DNA of 6,730 bases from an uncultured Polynucleobacter sp. (GTDB lineage Bacteria > Pseudomonadota > Gammaproteobacteria > Burkholderiales > Burkholderiaceae): contig CALKUJ010000044.1 in NCBI GenBank assembly GCA_937996825.1, forward strand, positions 1-6,730, in the 5' to 3' direction. The notes under the pieces were generated by a model that was not told the DNA's origin, made no database searches, and was given only the letters and a program-made list of their open reading frames with translations. How positions within the stretch are numbered: the first letter of the stretch is position 1; every line of letters begins with the position of its first letter. The translations under genes and the position numbers were made by a program. Positions 1-6,701 of the stretch are shown in pieces.

Positions 1-290
1 GAATCAAGTAGCGATTCTGGCAAGCTAACTCTGGACAGACGATCATCATCTTCATCGCTGAATTGATTATTTTTTGATCCGCCAAGGCTGCGATGGGAGA
101 GTTGCTCCAAAGGTTCTTTATCTAAAAGACTGGTTTCAGACTCATAATTGATCAGCGGGTTTTGCTCAGCTGCTTGAATCAGCTCCTGCTCAAGCTCCAT
201 CGCCGAAAGCTGCAAAAGCTTGATGGATTGTTGCAGTTGAGGTGTCAGGGCCAGATTTTGTGAGAATCTGAGCTGTAGAGATGCTTTCAT
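1..290 (-). CDS. rpoN: RNA polymerase sigma-54 factor, N-terminal part (cut by window edge)
   Basis: This is the first 96 codons of sigma-54, the alternative sigma factor that recognises -24/-12 promoters and needs an AAA+ activator to open DNA. The start is the ATG at 290-288. The protein begins MKASLQLRFSQNLALTPQLQ and continues with QSIKLLQLSAMELEQEL and QNPLI. This is the characteristic glutamine- and leucine-rich Region I (about residues 1-50), which contacts activators and inhibits isomerisation. After it comes a variable stretch ending in an acidic patch (SDEDDD, about residues 78-83), as expected for Region II. The core-binding and DNA-binding parts (helix-turn-helix, RpoN box) lie outside the window. 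Its place just after lptB is the conserved position of rpoN in many Proteobacteria. There is no good Shine-Dalgarno sequence upstream; a small inverted repeat sits there instead. The identification is firm from Region I plus gene order. Only the intactness of the rest is unknown. Confidence 0.95.
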   Translation of the reverse strand, partial: MKASLQLRFSQNLALTPQLQQSIKLLQLSAMELEQELIQAAEQNPLINYESETSLLDKEPLEQLSHRSLGGSKNNQFSDEDDDRLSRVSLPESLLD

Positions 291-294
291 GTTA

Positions 295-310
295 CGGTCA
301 TTTTAGACCG
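295..310 (-). other. Small inverted repeat in the leader just before rpoN
   Basis: In the 56-bp gap between lptB and rpoN, CGGTC (310-306 on the minus strand) is repeated as its reverse complement GACCG (299-295) around a six-base A/T loop. A G-U pair can extend the stem by one. The hairpin ends 4 bases before the rpoN ATG, where a ribosome binding site would normally be, and no purine-rich Shine-Dalgarno motif is visible. It lacks a following U tract, so it does not look like an intrinsic terminator. A five-base stem can arise by chance, so a role in rpoN translation is only a possibility. Confidence 0.35.
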
Positions 311-346
311 CTGTTGCTGAATTGGTACGTTTTTTGCTTTAAAAAA

Positions 347-1096
347 TTACATGCGGAAGTTTTCACCGAGATAGACTTTTCTGACTGCCTCGTTATCAAT
401 GATGGCAGATGGTTTGCCCGAGGCCAACACCTTACCTTCGCTGATGATGTAGGCATGATCGCAAATACCCAAAGTTTCTCGAACATTGTGATCGGTGATG
501 AGCACGCCAATTTGCCGGTCTTTTAAAAATCTCACAATTCTTTGAATTTCACCAACTGCAATTGGATCAACACCAGCAAATGGCTCATCTAGCAAAATAA
601 ATTTTGGTTGTGATGCCAGTGCTCTGGCAATTTCCACTCTTCTGCGCTCGCCACCAGACAATGACATTGCTGGGTTGCTGCGCAGGTGAGAAATTTGTAA
701 TTCTTGTAGCAGTGAATCTAATCTATTTTTAATTTCTTTTTTGCCCAGTGGCTTGCCGTCTTCTTCTTGAAGTTCTAAAACAGCTTGAATATTTTCTTCA
801 ACGGTCAGCTTTCTAAATACAGACGCCTCCTGGGGTAAATAAGACAGGCCTAACTTGGCACGCTCATGAATCGGTAAATGTGTGATGACTTGACCGTTGA
901 GGGTGATTTCTCCGCCATCGAGTGGTACAAGCCCAACAATCATGTAAAAGGAAGTTGTTTTACCTGCGCCGTTGGGACCTAATAAGCCAACCACTTCACC
1001 ACTTTTCACTTCTACGCCTACTTCAGTAACAACGGTTCTTGAACCATATTTTTTTTGCAGACCAACAGCCGTTAGTGTGGATTGATGAGCGCTCAT
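347..1096 (-). CDS. lptB: Lipopolysaccharide export ABC transporter ATP-binding protein LptB
   Basis: LptB is the cytoplasmic ATPase of the LptB2FGC complex. It powers extraction of lipopolysaccharide from the inner membrane and its passage to LptC and LptA. The 249-residue protein (E. coli about 241) has every ABC element: Walker A GPNGAGKT at 40-47 with K46, the Q-loop in YLPQEASVF with Q89, signature LSGGERRR at 146-153, Walker B FILLDEP at 166-172 with catalytic E171, and the switch histidine H203 in ITDHNVRET. YLPQEASVF, FAGVDPI and the C-terminal KVYLGENFRM are typical of LptB rather than of amino-acid transporter ATPases. The ATG shares one base with the lptA stop (TAATG), which suggests translational coupling. 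A moderate AGGA (1111-1108) lies 11 bases upstream inside lptA. Its membrane partners LptF and LptG are not in the window, which is normal because they are usually encoded elsewhere. Confidence 0.97.
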   Translation of the reverse strand: MSAHQSTLTAVGLQKKYGSRTVVTEVGVEVKSGEVVGLLGPNGAGKTTSFYMIVGLVPLDGGEITLNGQVITHLPIHERAKLGLSYLPQEASVFRKLTVEENIQAVLELQEEDGKPLGKKEIKNRLDSLLQELQISHLRSNPAMSLSGGERRRVEIARALASQPKFILLDEPFAGVDPIAVGEIQRIVRFLKDRQIGVLITDHNVRETLGICDHAYIISEGKVLASGKPSAIIDNEAVRKVYLGENFRM

Positions 1097-1638
1097 TATT
1101 TTGAAGGTCCTGTTAATTCTTTTCTTCTCGGTGATAAGGTGGATTTCACTGATGCATTAGATACCACATTATATTTTTCAGTATTTCCATCATAATGAAT
1201 TTTGTCACCATTCAATTGATCGGTGACTCTTGTGCCGGAAATTTGGTTCATGCGGGCTTGTTTGTGAAGGATAGCAATTTCTGTTTTTCCATCATATTCA
1301 ATCCACTCAGCAAAACCTTCAATAAAGTCGTTCAAACCTGTATCTCTTTTTTGTCGAAGACTGGCTAGCTGGCCTGGCTTAGCGAAAATGGTGACATATT
1401 GATAGCCTTCTGGATCAATTTTTACTTCAGCTTTTTCACCCTTGATGATTAGTGAGCCTTTGATCAAGAGAACGTTTCGTTCAAGAAAATAGATTTGCTT
1501 TACATCATCGAATTGAGCCTTGTCAGAGCTTAAAGCGATGGGCTTATCTTTATCGGCTTTTTCTGCGTGTGCAGAAATTCCAAACAAGCCCAAGGCAATG
1601 GACAAGCTGAACAAATGAGCAGCTAAGCGAAATCTCAC
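1096..1638 (-). CDS. lptA: Periplasmic lipopolysaccharide transport protein LptA
   Basis: LptA forms the beta-jellyroll bridge that carries lipopolysaccharide across the periplasm from LptC to LptD. The 180-residue product (E. coli about 185) starts with a classic Sec signal peptide: basic MRFR, a hydrophobic core and a likely cleavage after AHA at residue 25, leaving a mature protein starting EKADKDK. The OstA-type region follows: PIALSSDKAQFDD, then alternating strands including VLLIKGSLIIKGEKAEV and DKIHYDGNTEKYNV. The C-terminus is short and basic (SPRRKELTGPSK). The start is GTG (1638-1636), not ATG. It overlaps the lptC stop as GTGA, has AAGGG (1652-1648) nine bases upstream, and gives an intact signal peptide. 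The next in-frame ATG is far inside the domain. The gene ends in TAATG, overlapping lptB. Family assignment rests on signal peptide, size, fold-like pattern and position between lptC and lptB. Confidence 0.94.
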   Translation of the reverse strand: MRFRLAAHLFSLSIALGLFGISAHAEKADKDKPIALSSDKAQFDDVKQIYFLERNVLLIKGSLIIKGEKAEVKIDPEGYQYVTIFAKPGQLASLRQKRDTGLNDFIEGFAEWIEYDGKTEIAILHKQARMNQISGTRVTDQLNGDKIHYDGNTEKYNVVSNASVKSTLSPRRKELTGPSK

Positions 1639-2246
1639 GGAGTATTGCCCTTGGATTCTGATTCAATGCGCCCTTTGACCTGACCAATCATGGTGAGTTT
1701 TTGGTGAACATTATCAAAAACAGCGCCTTCTTGAGATGTCATGATTGATAGACCTTGCTCTAAATTCACTGGACGATTTGTTTTAACGATGTCCTCATTC
1801 ATGAGGACAGTGAATTTACTTGAACTCATCAGTAGTCTTGCACTGCCAGCTTGAGTGGGAGTAGCTGGCTGCGCAGGGCGAGTAAGACTTGCGTTACCGA
1901 CCAAGTCTAATACTGTCATATCCCCATCTAAAAACCCTTTATCTGCTTTGACGGTGATGGGCGGCTTGGTGGCATGAAATCTTCTTGCAATCGGCCAATC
2001 GATTTCTGAGCTAGCGTCATCTTCATAGTGGGTTAGTTTTTGACCAACCACGCGAAATTTTGTATTACCTTCTGGCCCCAAGGTATTAACAACAATACCA
2101 TCCATGATGTAGTCGGGAACGTGACGCTTTTGCTTTTCGGTATCTAAATTAGGTTCATTCATCTGAACCATCCAATAAGTACCCAAGGTCAAGATTGCCA
2201 TTAACAACATTGGCAAAAACTTTAAAACCTGAGCCATGATTCCCAT
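1635..2246 (-). CDS. lptC: Lipopolysaccharide export protein LptC (inner-membrane anchored)
   Basis: LptC is the bitopic protein of LptB2FGC whose periplasmic jellyroll accepts lipopolysaccharide and passes it to LptA. The 203-residue protein (E. coli 191) has one N-terminal membrane segment, about residues 5-27 (VLKFLPMLLMAILTLGTYWM), then a periplasmic domain. The motif HVPDYIMDGIVV (42-53) matches the conserved PDY entry of LptC jellyrolls, and later strands include KFRVVGQKLTHYEDD and ITVKADKGFLDGD. A Pro/Ala/Thr-rich stretch (PAQPATPTQAG, 124-134) looks like a loop between strands and may account for the slightly greater length. The first ATG (2246-2244) comes three bases after the kdsC stop. 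An alternative ATG at 2237-2235 would remove only MGI, and I cannot separate the two because neither has a strong Shine-Dalgarno sequence. The stop overlaps the lptA start. The assignment relies on the membrane anchor, PDY motif and neighbours, because this family diverges strongly in sequence. Confidence 0.93.
   Translation of the reverse strand: MGIMAQVLKFLPMLLMAILTLGTYWMVQMNEPNLDTEKQKRHVPDYIMDGIVVNTLGPEGNTKFRVVGQKLTHYEDDASSEIDWPIARRFHATKPPITVKADKGFLDGDMTVLDLVGNASLTRPAQPATPTQAGSARLLMSSSKFTVLMNEDIVKTNRPVNLEQGLSIMTSQEGAVFDNVHQKLTMIGQVKGRIESESKGNTP
1648..1652 (-). promoter_or_regulatory. Ribosome binding site deciding the GTG start of lptA
   Basis: AAGGG on the minus strand lies nine bases upstream of the GTG at 1638-1636, inside the end of lptC. 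It is the best purine-rich motif near that start. It supports initiation at GTG rather than any downstream codon. Confidence 0.6.
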
Positions 2247-2249
2247 TTT

Positions 2250-2819
2250 TTATAAGGACTCTTGAAGTAAACGTTGATAGTTGTCTTGAGCCACCAATAT
2301 CATGTCGCAAACTTCACGAACCGCACCAGCGCCACCCGAACGCTTTGTTACAAAGTGCACGCGTTTTTTAACTTCGTCATGGGCTTGCGCAGGACATGCT
2401 GCAAAATGAACTTTTGGTAGTACTGACAGATCTGGCCAGTCATCACCCATTGCAGCACAATCTGCAAGGGTTAACTTGGTTTGCTCTAACAACACTTGCA
2501 AGGCTTTGAATTTCTCAGAAACGCCCATCTGCACATGTTTGATACCGAGCTCTTTTGCGCGACCTTCGACCATCAAAGAATTACGTCCTGTGATGATTGC
2601 AACAATCACACCTGTTGACTGCAGGAGTTTGATGCCGTGACCATCCAAGCTATCAAAAATCTTGAGAGCTTCTTTGCCATCTTGACCAATCAGTAAGCTG
2701 CCATCAGTTAAAACACCATCAACATCTAAAACCAGAAGTTTGACGTTCGCAGCACGATCAAGTGCTTGAGGATGTTCTGTGTATGGATTGGTGACCATTG
2801 GACTGAATGCATTAGACAT
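2250..2819 (-). CDS. kdsC: 3-deoxy-D-manno-octulosonate 8-phosphate phosphatase KdsC
   Basis: KdsC hydrolyses Kdo-8-phosphate to Kdo and phosphate, the third step of the Kdo pathway, in the cytoplasm. It is a capless HAD-family (C0) phosphatase. The 189-residue product shows motif I LDVDGVLTDG (31-40) with nucleophile D32 and general acid/base D34, motif II IITGRN (75-80) with T78, a motif III lysine in SEKFKAL (K103 or K105), and motif IV GDDWPD (125-130) with Mg-binding aspartates. The ending GGAGAVREVCD (162-172) is typical of KdsC. I chose the ATG at 2819-2817. It lies one base after the kdsD stop (TAATATG), has CAGG nine bases upstream, and gives nearly the E. coli length (188). The open frame extends to 2885, but those 22 extra residues would lie inside kdsD and resemble no part of the family. 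The position between kdsD and lptC is the conserved one. Confidence 0.96.
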   Translation of the reverse strand: MSNAFSPMVTNPYTEHPQALDRAANVKLLVLDVDGVLTDGSLLIGQDGKEALKIFDSLDGHGIKLLQSTGVIVAIITGRNSLMVEGRAKELGIKHVQMGVSEKFKALQVLLEQTKLTLADCAAMGDDWPDLSVLPKVHFAACPAQAHDEVKKRVHFVTKRSGGAGAVREVCDMILVAQDNYQRLLQESL

Positions 2820-2820
2820 A

Positions 2821-3822
2821 TTAAATAACCTGTGCTGCAAAAAGATCATGAAGGTTGAGGGCGCCAAGCAACACACCTTCAGCATCTACAACCACGAGTT
2901 GATTGATGCGATGACGCTCCATCATTTCAACAGCTTCGGCCGCCAATAGATCAGGAGAAATTGTTCTTGGATTTGGTGTCATGGCATCTTTTAAAGATGT
3001 GCCTTGAAACTGAATATTCTTTTCAATCAAGCGACGCAAATCACCATCTGTGAATATGCCAAGAACTTTTTGAGAGTCATCAACCACCACAGTCATCCCC
3101 ATTCGTTTAGAGGTGATTTCTAATAAAGCGTCTGTGATACTGGCTTTGATGTTTGTGCGAGGAGCTTCTGCGCCACCTCTCATCACATCACGCACGTGGG
3201 TGAGTAGCTTTCTTCCTAGATTGCCACCTGGGTGTGAGCGAGCAAAATCTTCCGGCTTAAATCCTCTGGCATCAAGTAATGCAACTGCTAAAGCATCGCC
3301 CATGGCCAATGCAGCGGTGGTACTTGCGGTAGGTGCCAAGTTAAGAGGGCAAGCTTCTTTTTCTACAGACACATTGATGTGCGAATCTGCTAAAGATGCC
3401 AATGATGATTCTGGATTGCCTGTCAGTGCAATGAGTTTGGCGCCAGTTCTTTTAATGATGGGAACGATTGCGGTCAGTTCACTGGTTTCACCAGAATTTG
3501 AAAATGCCACAAAGACATCATGTTGCGTGACCATGCCTAAATCACCATGGCTTGCCTCAGCTGGGTGAACAAAAAAGGCTGGTGAACCAGTCGAAGCAAA
3601 AGTTGCTGCAATTTTTCTACCTATATGGCCAGATTTACCAATTCCGGAAACAACAATCCGACCTTTGCAAGCTAAAAGTAGCTCAATCGCATAGGCAAAT
3701 TTTTCAGCATTTTTTTGCGTGAGATTTTTTTGAAGCGTCAAAATAGCTTCGGCTTCAATGGTCAAAGTTTCTCTAGCCAAATCAATGGCTCGCTGGTTTT
3801 GTGCAGAAGTTTGATGAGTCAT
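2821..3822 (-). CDS. kdsD: D-arabinose 5-phosphate isomerase KdsD
   Basis: KdsD interconverts D-ribulose 5-phosphate and D-arabinose 5-phosphate, the first step toward Kdo. The 333-residue protein (E. coli 328) has an N-terminal SIS sugar-isomerase domain (about 40-180), with VSGIGKSGHIGRK (58-70), the HPAEASHGDLG stretch (86-96), and FSNSGETSE (107-115). HPGGNLGRKLL (197-207) links it to two CBS domains (about 210-270 and 278-333). The residues proposed as catalytic in E. coli KdsD (K59, E111, E152, H193) line up at a constant offset of four with K63, E115, E156 and H197. This argues for an active enzyme. The ATG at 3822-3820 is the only sensible start, but no Shine-Dalgarno sequence precedes it. 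A good -10-like TATACT ends six bases before the ATG. The gene follows uvrA after 23 bp and leads into kdsC after 1 bp. A close paralogue such as GutQ is possible by sequence, but the kdsC-lpt context favours KdsD. Confidence 0.96.
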   Translation of the reverse strand: MTHQTSAQNQRAIDLARETLTIEAEAILTLQKNLTQKNAEKFAYAIELLLACKGRIVVSGIGKSGHIGRKIAATFASTGSPAFFVHPAEASHGDLGMVTQHDVFVAFSNSGETSELTAIVPIIKRTGAKLIALTGNPESSLASLADSHINVSVEKEACPLNLAPTASTTAALAMGDALAVALLDARGFKPEDFARSHPGGNLGRKLLTHVRDVMRGGAEAPRTNIKASITDALLEITSKRMGMTVVVDDSQKVLGIFTDGDLRRLIEKNIQFQGTSLKDAMTPNPRTISPDLLAAEAVEMMERHRINQLVVVDAEGVLLGALNLHDLFAAQVI

Positions 3823-3828
3823 GGCTAG

Positions 3829-3854
3829 AGTATATGTCTTTAGGCTTATTTCAA
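3829..3854 (-). promoter_or_regulatory. Possible promoter for the kdsD-rpoN cluster in the uvrA-kdsD gap
   Basis: Reading the minus strand, TTGAAA (3854-3849) resembles a -35 box (5 of 6) and TATACT (3834-3829) a -10 box (5 of 6). The spacer is only 14 bases, shorter than the usual 16-18, so the pair is not a textbook promoter. The -10-like box is the stronger half. If it were used, transcription would begin at or within a base or two of the kdsD ATG and give a leaderless mRNA. There is no other clear promoter between uvrA and kdsD. This is inference from two hexamers only. Confidence 0.3.
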
Positions 3855-6701
3855 TAAGGGGGCAAGGTATTTCCCAGTGTAGCTTTTTGCTACTTTAGCA
3901 ACTTTTTCTGGGGTGCCAACCGCAATGATTTCGCCACCGCCACCGCCACCTTCTGGCCCCAAATCAATGATCCAGTCAGCCGTCTTGATGACATCCAAGT
4001 TATGTTCAATGATAACAATGGTATTGCCATGCTTTTTCAGGGTATGAATAACCTTGAGTAAGAGCTGAATATCATGGAAATGAAGACCAGTGGTTGGTTC
4101 ATCCAAGATGTACAAAGTTCTACCAGTATCTCGTTTGGAAAGTTCCAAAGACAGCTTCACTCGCTGAGCTTCACCTCCCGATAAGGTGGTGGCACTTTGT
4201 CCTAGTTTGACGTAACCCAAACCAACATCGAGCAAAGTTTTCAGTTTTCTTTTGACTGTTGGCACTGCCTCAAAGAATTCGTGAGCCTGCTCAATTGTCA
4301 TTGATAAAACTTCATGAATATTTTTGCCTTTATAGCGAATATCCAAAGTTTCGCGGTTGTAACGTTTACCGTGACACACATCACAAGGGACATAAACGTC
4401 TGGCAAAAAATGCATTTCAACTTTTAAAACGCCATCGCCTTCACAGGTTTCGCAACGACCACCTTTGACGTTAAATGAAAATCTTCCAGCTTCGTAGCCA
4501 CGCTCACGAGCAGCTGGTACTCCAGCAAACAGTTCTCTGATTGGTGTGAAGAGGCCGGTATAAGTTGCTGGGTTTGATCTGGGTGTTCTACCAATCGGAG
4601 ATTGATCAACGTTGATCACCTTGTCGAAGTGCTCAAGCCCAATAATTTCTTTATGCTGCGCAGGCTCTGCGCTAGAGCCGTAGAGGTGTTGAGCAACGGC
4701 ATGGTGAAGGGTGTCGTTGATCAGGGTGGATTTACCTGAGCCAGACACTCCAGTCACACAGGTTAATAATCCCAGCGGGATTTCAACATCAACATTTTTG
4801 AGATTATTTCCTGTGGCGCCTAATATCTTTAGAGAGTGCTCACCTGCTGGAGTTCTATTTTTAGGAACCTGAATAGCTTCTTTGCCAGAAAGGTAAGCGC
4901 CTGTTAAAGAATTTGAATTTTTTTCAATTTCTTTTGGAGTGCCTTCTGCAATGATTTTTCCGCCGTGCTCTCCAGCGCCTGGACCAATATCAATGACGTG
5001 GTCAGAAGCTCTGATCATGTCTTCATCATGTTCCACCACTAAGACTGAATTTCCTAAATCACGAAGATGCTTGAGTGTGCCAATGAGTCGATCGTTATCA
5101 CGTTGATGAAGACCAATCGATGGTTCATCCAATACATACATCACACCAGTCAGTCCAGAACCAATCTGAGAGGCCAATCGAATACGCTGAGCCTCTCCCC
5201 CAGAAAGCGTGTCTGCACTTCTATCTAAGGACAAGTAATTCAAGCCAACGTCATTGAGGAAGCTGAGACGCGCCCCAATTTCAGCGATGATTTTTCCTGC
5301 GATTTCTTTTTTAGCGCCCTTTAACTCTAGGGATAAAAAGTAGTCGCGCGCTTGACCAAGAGGTAAGTTACTCACCTCATAGATTGCACGAGCTTGTTTT
5401 CCATCACCCACTTTGACATTTCTAGCCTCAGTTCTTAAGCGTGTACCTTCGCAACTTGGGCAGGGTTTGTTATTTTGATATTTTGCGAGTTCTTCTCTCA
5501 CAGTGGGAGAGTCAGTTTCTCTGTAGCGTCGTTCAAAGTTAGCCACAATGCCTTCGAAGGCGTGCTCTCGAATGACAACCTTGCCTTTTTCATTTAGGTA
5601 CTCAAATGGAATGTCTTGATTATTAGATCCAAACAAGAGTAGTTCTTGAGCTTTTTTAGGTAACTCTTCGAATGGTGCTTCTAAGTCAAACTTAGCATGC
5701 TTGGCAAGATTCTGAAGCAATCTAAAGTAGAACTGATTGCGGCGATCCCATCCTTTGATGGCACCTGATGCAAGTGATAACTCAGGATGAGCGACCACAC
5801 GCTTAGGGTCAAAAAAGCTGATGTGACCCAAGCCGTCGCAACTAGGACATGCGCCCATTGGGTTGTTGAATGAAAACAATCTGGGCTCTAATTCTTGCAA
5901 AGAGTAAGAGCAAATCGGACAAGCGAACTTGCTTGAGAACAACTGCTCTTTATCTGTGTCCATTTCAAGTGCGATAGCTCTGCCATCAGCTAAGCGCAGA
6001 GCTGTTTCAAAAGACTCAGCAAGACGTTGTTGAATATCGGCTTTTATCTTGATTCGGTCGACGACCACATCAATGGTGTGTTTTTCGTTTTTGACTAACT
6101 TCGGTAACTCATCGACTTCGTAAATTTTTGCTTTGTTATGCAAAGCGGTGCCACCACCTGAGCGAATTCGAAAACGTACAAAACCTTGTGCTTGTAAATC
6201 TTCAAATAGATCGAGGTGCTCACCTTTTCTTTCACTCACAACCGGCGCCAAGATCATTAACTTGGTGTCTTCAGGTTTTGACATGACGGCGTCAACCATT
6301 TGCGAAACACTTTGAGCTTCAAGAGGTAGTTGATGCTCTGGGCAATGCGGCGTTCCAGCGCGAGCAAAAAGCAAGCGCAAATAATCATGAATTTCAGTCA
6401 CAGTGCCAACAGTCGAGCGCGGGTTATGACTGGTAGCTTTTTGCTCAATAGAAATGGCAGGGGATAAACCTTCGATAGAGTCCACGTCTGGCTTTTCCAT
6501 CAACTGTAAAAATTGACGAGCATAAGCAGACAAAGATTCGACGTAACGTCGCTGTCCTTCAGCGTAAAGAGTATCGAAGGCCAAAGAACTTTTGCCCGAG
6601 CCAGAGAGACCAGTTAATACAACTAGCTGGTTTCTGGGTATATCGAGATTGATGTTTTTAAGGTTGTGGGTGCGAGCACCCCTAATTTTTATCGTATCCA
6701 T
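3846..6701 (-). CDS. uvrA: Excinuclease ABC subunit A (UvrA)
   Basis: UvrA is the damage-recognition ATPase of nucleotide excision repair. As a dimer it scans DNA with UvrB and loads it at lesions. The 951-residue protein (E. coli 940) is full length and has both ABC modules. The first has Walker A GLSGSGKSS at 31-39 (K37), signature LSGGEAQR at 499-506 and Walker B LDEPS with D525/E526. The second has Walker A GVSGSGKST with K657, signature LSGGEAQR at 840-847 and Walker B LDEPT with D867/E868. Cysteine pairs C261/C264 with C285/C288, C414/C417, and C750/C753 with C773/C776 match the zinc modules of the family; the last is the DNA-binding zinc finger. The glycine-rich tail GPEGGGGGGE (915-924) is typical. 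The ATG at 6701-6699 gives the canonical N-terminus MDTIKIRGARTHNLKNI, with a weak AGAGA upstream. No LexA-type operator is visible in the 29 upstream bases present. No terminator separates it from kdsD. Confidence 0.98.
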   Translation of the reverse strand: MDTIKIRGARTHNLKNINLDIPRNQLVVLTGLSGSGKSSLAFDTLYAEGQRRYVESLSAYARQFLQLMEKPDVDSIEGLSPAISIEQKATSHNPRSTVGTVTEIHDYLRLLFARAGTPHCPEHQLPLEAQSVSQMVDAVMSKPEDTKLMILAPVVSERKGEHLDLFEDLQAQGFVRFRIRSGGGTALHNKAKIYEVDELPKLVKNEKHTIDVVVDRIKIKADIQQRLAESFETALRLADGRAIALEMDTDKEQLFSSKFACPICSYSLQELEPRLFSFNNPMGACPSCDGLGHISFFDPKRVVAHPELSLASGAIKGWDRRNQFYFRLLQNLAKHAKFDLEAPFEELPKKAQELLLFGSNNQDIPFEYLNEKGKVVIREHAFEGIVANFERRYRETDSPTVREELAKYQNNKPCPSCEGTRLRTEARNVKVGDGKQARAIYEVSNLPLGQARDYFLSLELKGAKKEIAGKIIAEIGARLSFLNDVGLNYLSLDRSADTLSGGEAQRIRLASQIGSGLTGVMYVLDEPSIGLHQRDNDRLIGTLKHLRDLGNSVLVVEHDEDMIRASDHVIDIGPGAGEHGGKIIAEGTPKEIEKNSNSLTGAYLSGKEAIQVPKNRTPAGEHSLKILGATGNNLKNVDVEIPLGLLTCVTGVSGSGKSTLINDTLHHAVAQHLYGSSAEPAQHKEIIGLEHFDKVINVDQSPIGRTPRSNPATYTGLFTPIRELFAGVPAARERGYEAGRFSFNVKGGRCETCEGDGVLKVEMHFLPDVYVPCDVCHGKRYNRETLDIRYKGKNIHEVLSMTIEQAHEFFEAVPTVKRKLKTLLDVGLGYVKLGQSATTLSGGEAQRVKLSLELSKRDTGRTLYILDEPTTGLHFHDIQLLLKVIHTLKKHGNTIVIIEHNLDVIKTADWIIDLGPEGGGGGGEIIAVGTPEKVAKVAKSYTGKYLAPLLK
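3933..3950 (-). repeat. Triple hexamer repeat (GGTGGC)x3 in the 3' part of uvrA
   Basis: Three perfect tandem copies of GGTGGC (minus strand) encode six consecutive glycines, residues 918-923 of UvrA, in its glycine-rich C-terminal tail. Gain or loss of a unit would stay in frame and change the run by two glycines. Confidence 0.9.

Noticed and set aside
330..346. A6/T6 inverted repeat after the lptB stop, considered as a terminator
   Set aside because: The stem is only A:T pairs with an AAAGC loop. It is too weak for termination and is likely just AT-rich intergenic sequence.
281..526. An 81-codon open frame on the plus strand across the lptB-rpoN junction
   Set aside because: It is antisense to the end of lptB and the rpoN start, with no supporting ribosome binding site or family resemblance.
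2820..2885. Upstream extension of kdsC by 22 codons, to a start inside kdsD
   Set aside because: It would overlap kdsD by 65 bases and add residues unlike any KdsC. The ATG at 2819 has a suitable ribosome binding site, touches the kdsD stop and gives the family length.
3113..3568. A 151-codon open frame on the plus strand, opposite kdsD
   Set aside because: It lies wholly antisense to the well-conserved SIS and first CBS part of kdsD. Its composition mirrors that gene and it shows no recognisable domain, so it is best explained as a shadow frame.
3845..3858. Inverted repeat CTTATT/AATAAG at the uvrA stop codon, considered as a terminator
   Set aside because: The stem is AT-rich and at most five or six pairs with a two- to four-base loop. 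No U tract follows on the minus strand, so it does not fit an intrinsic terminator.
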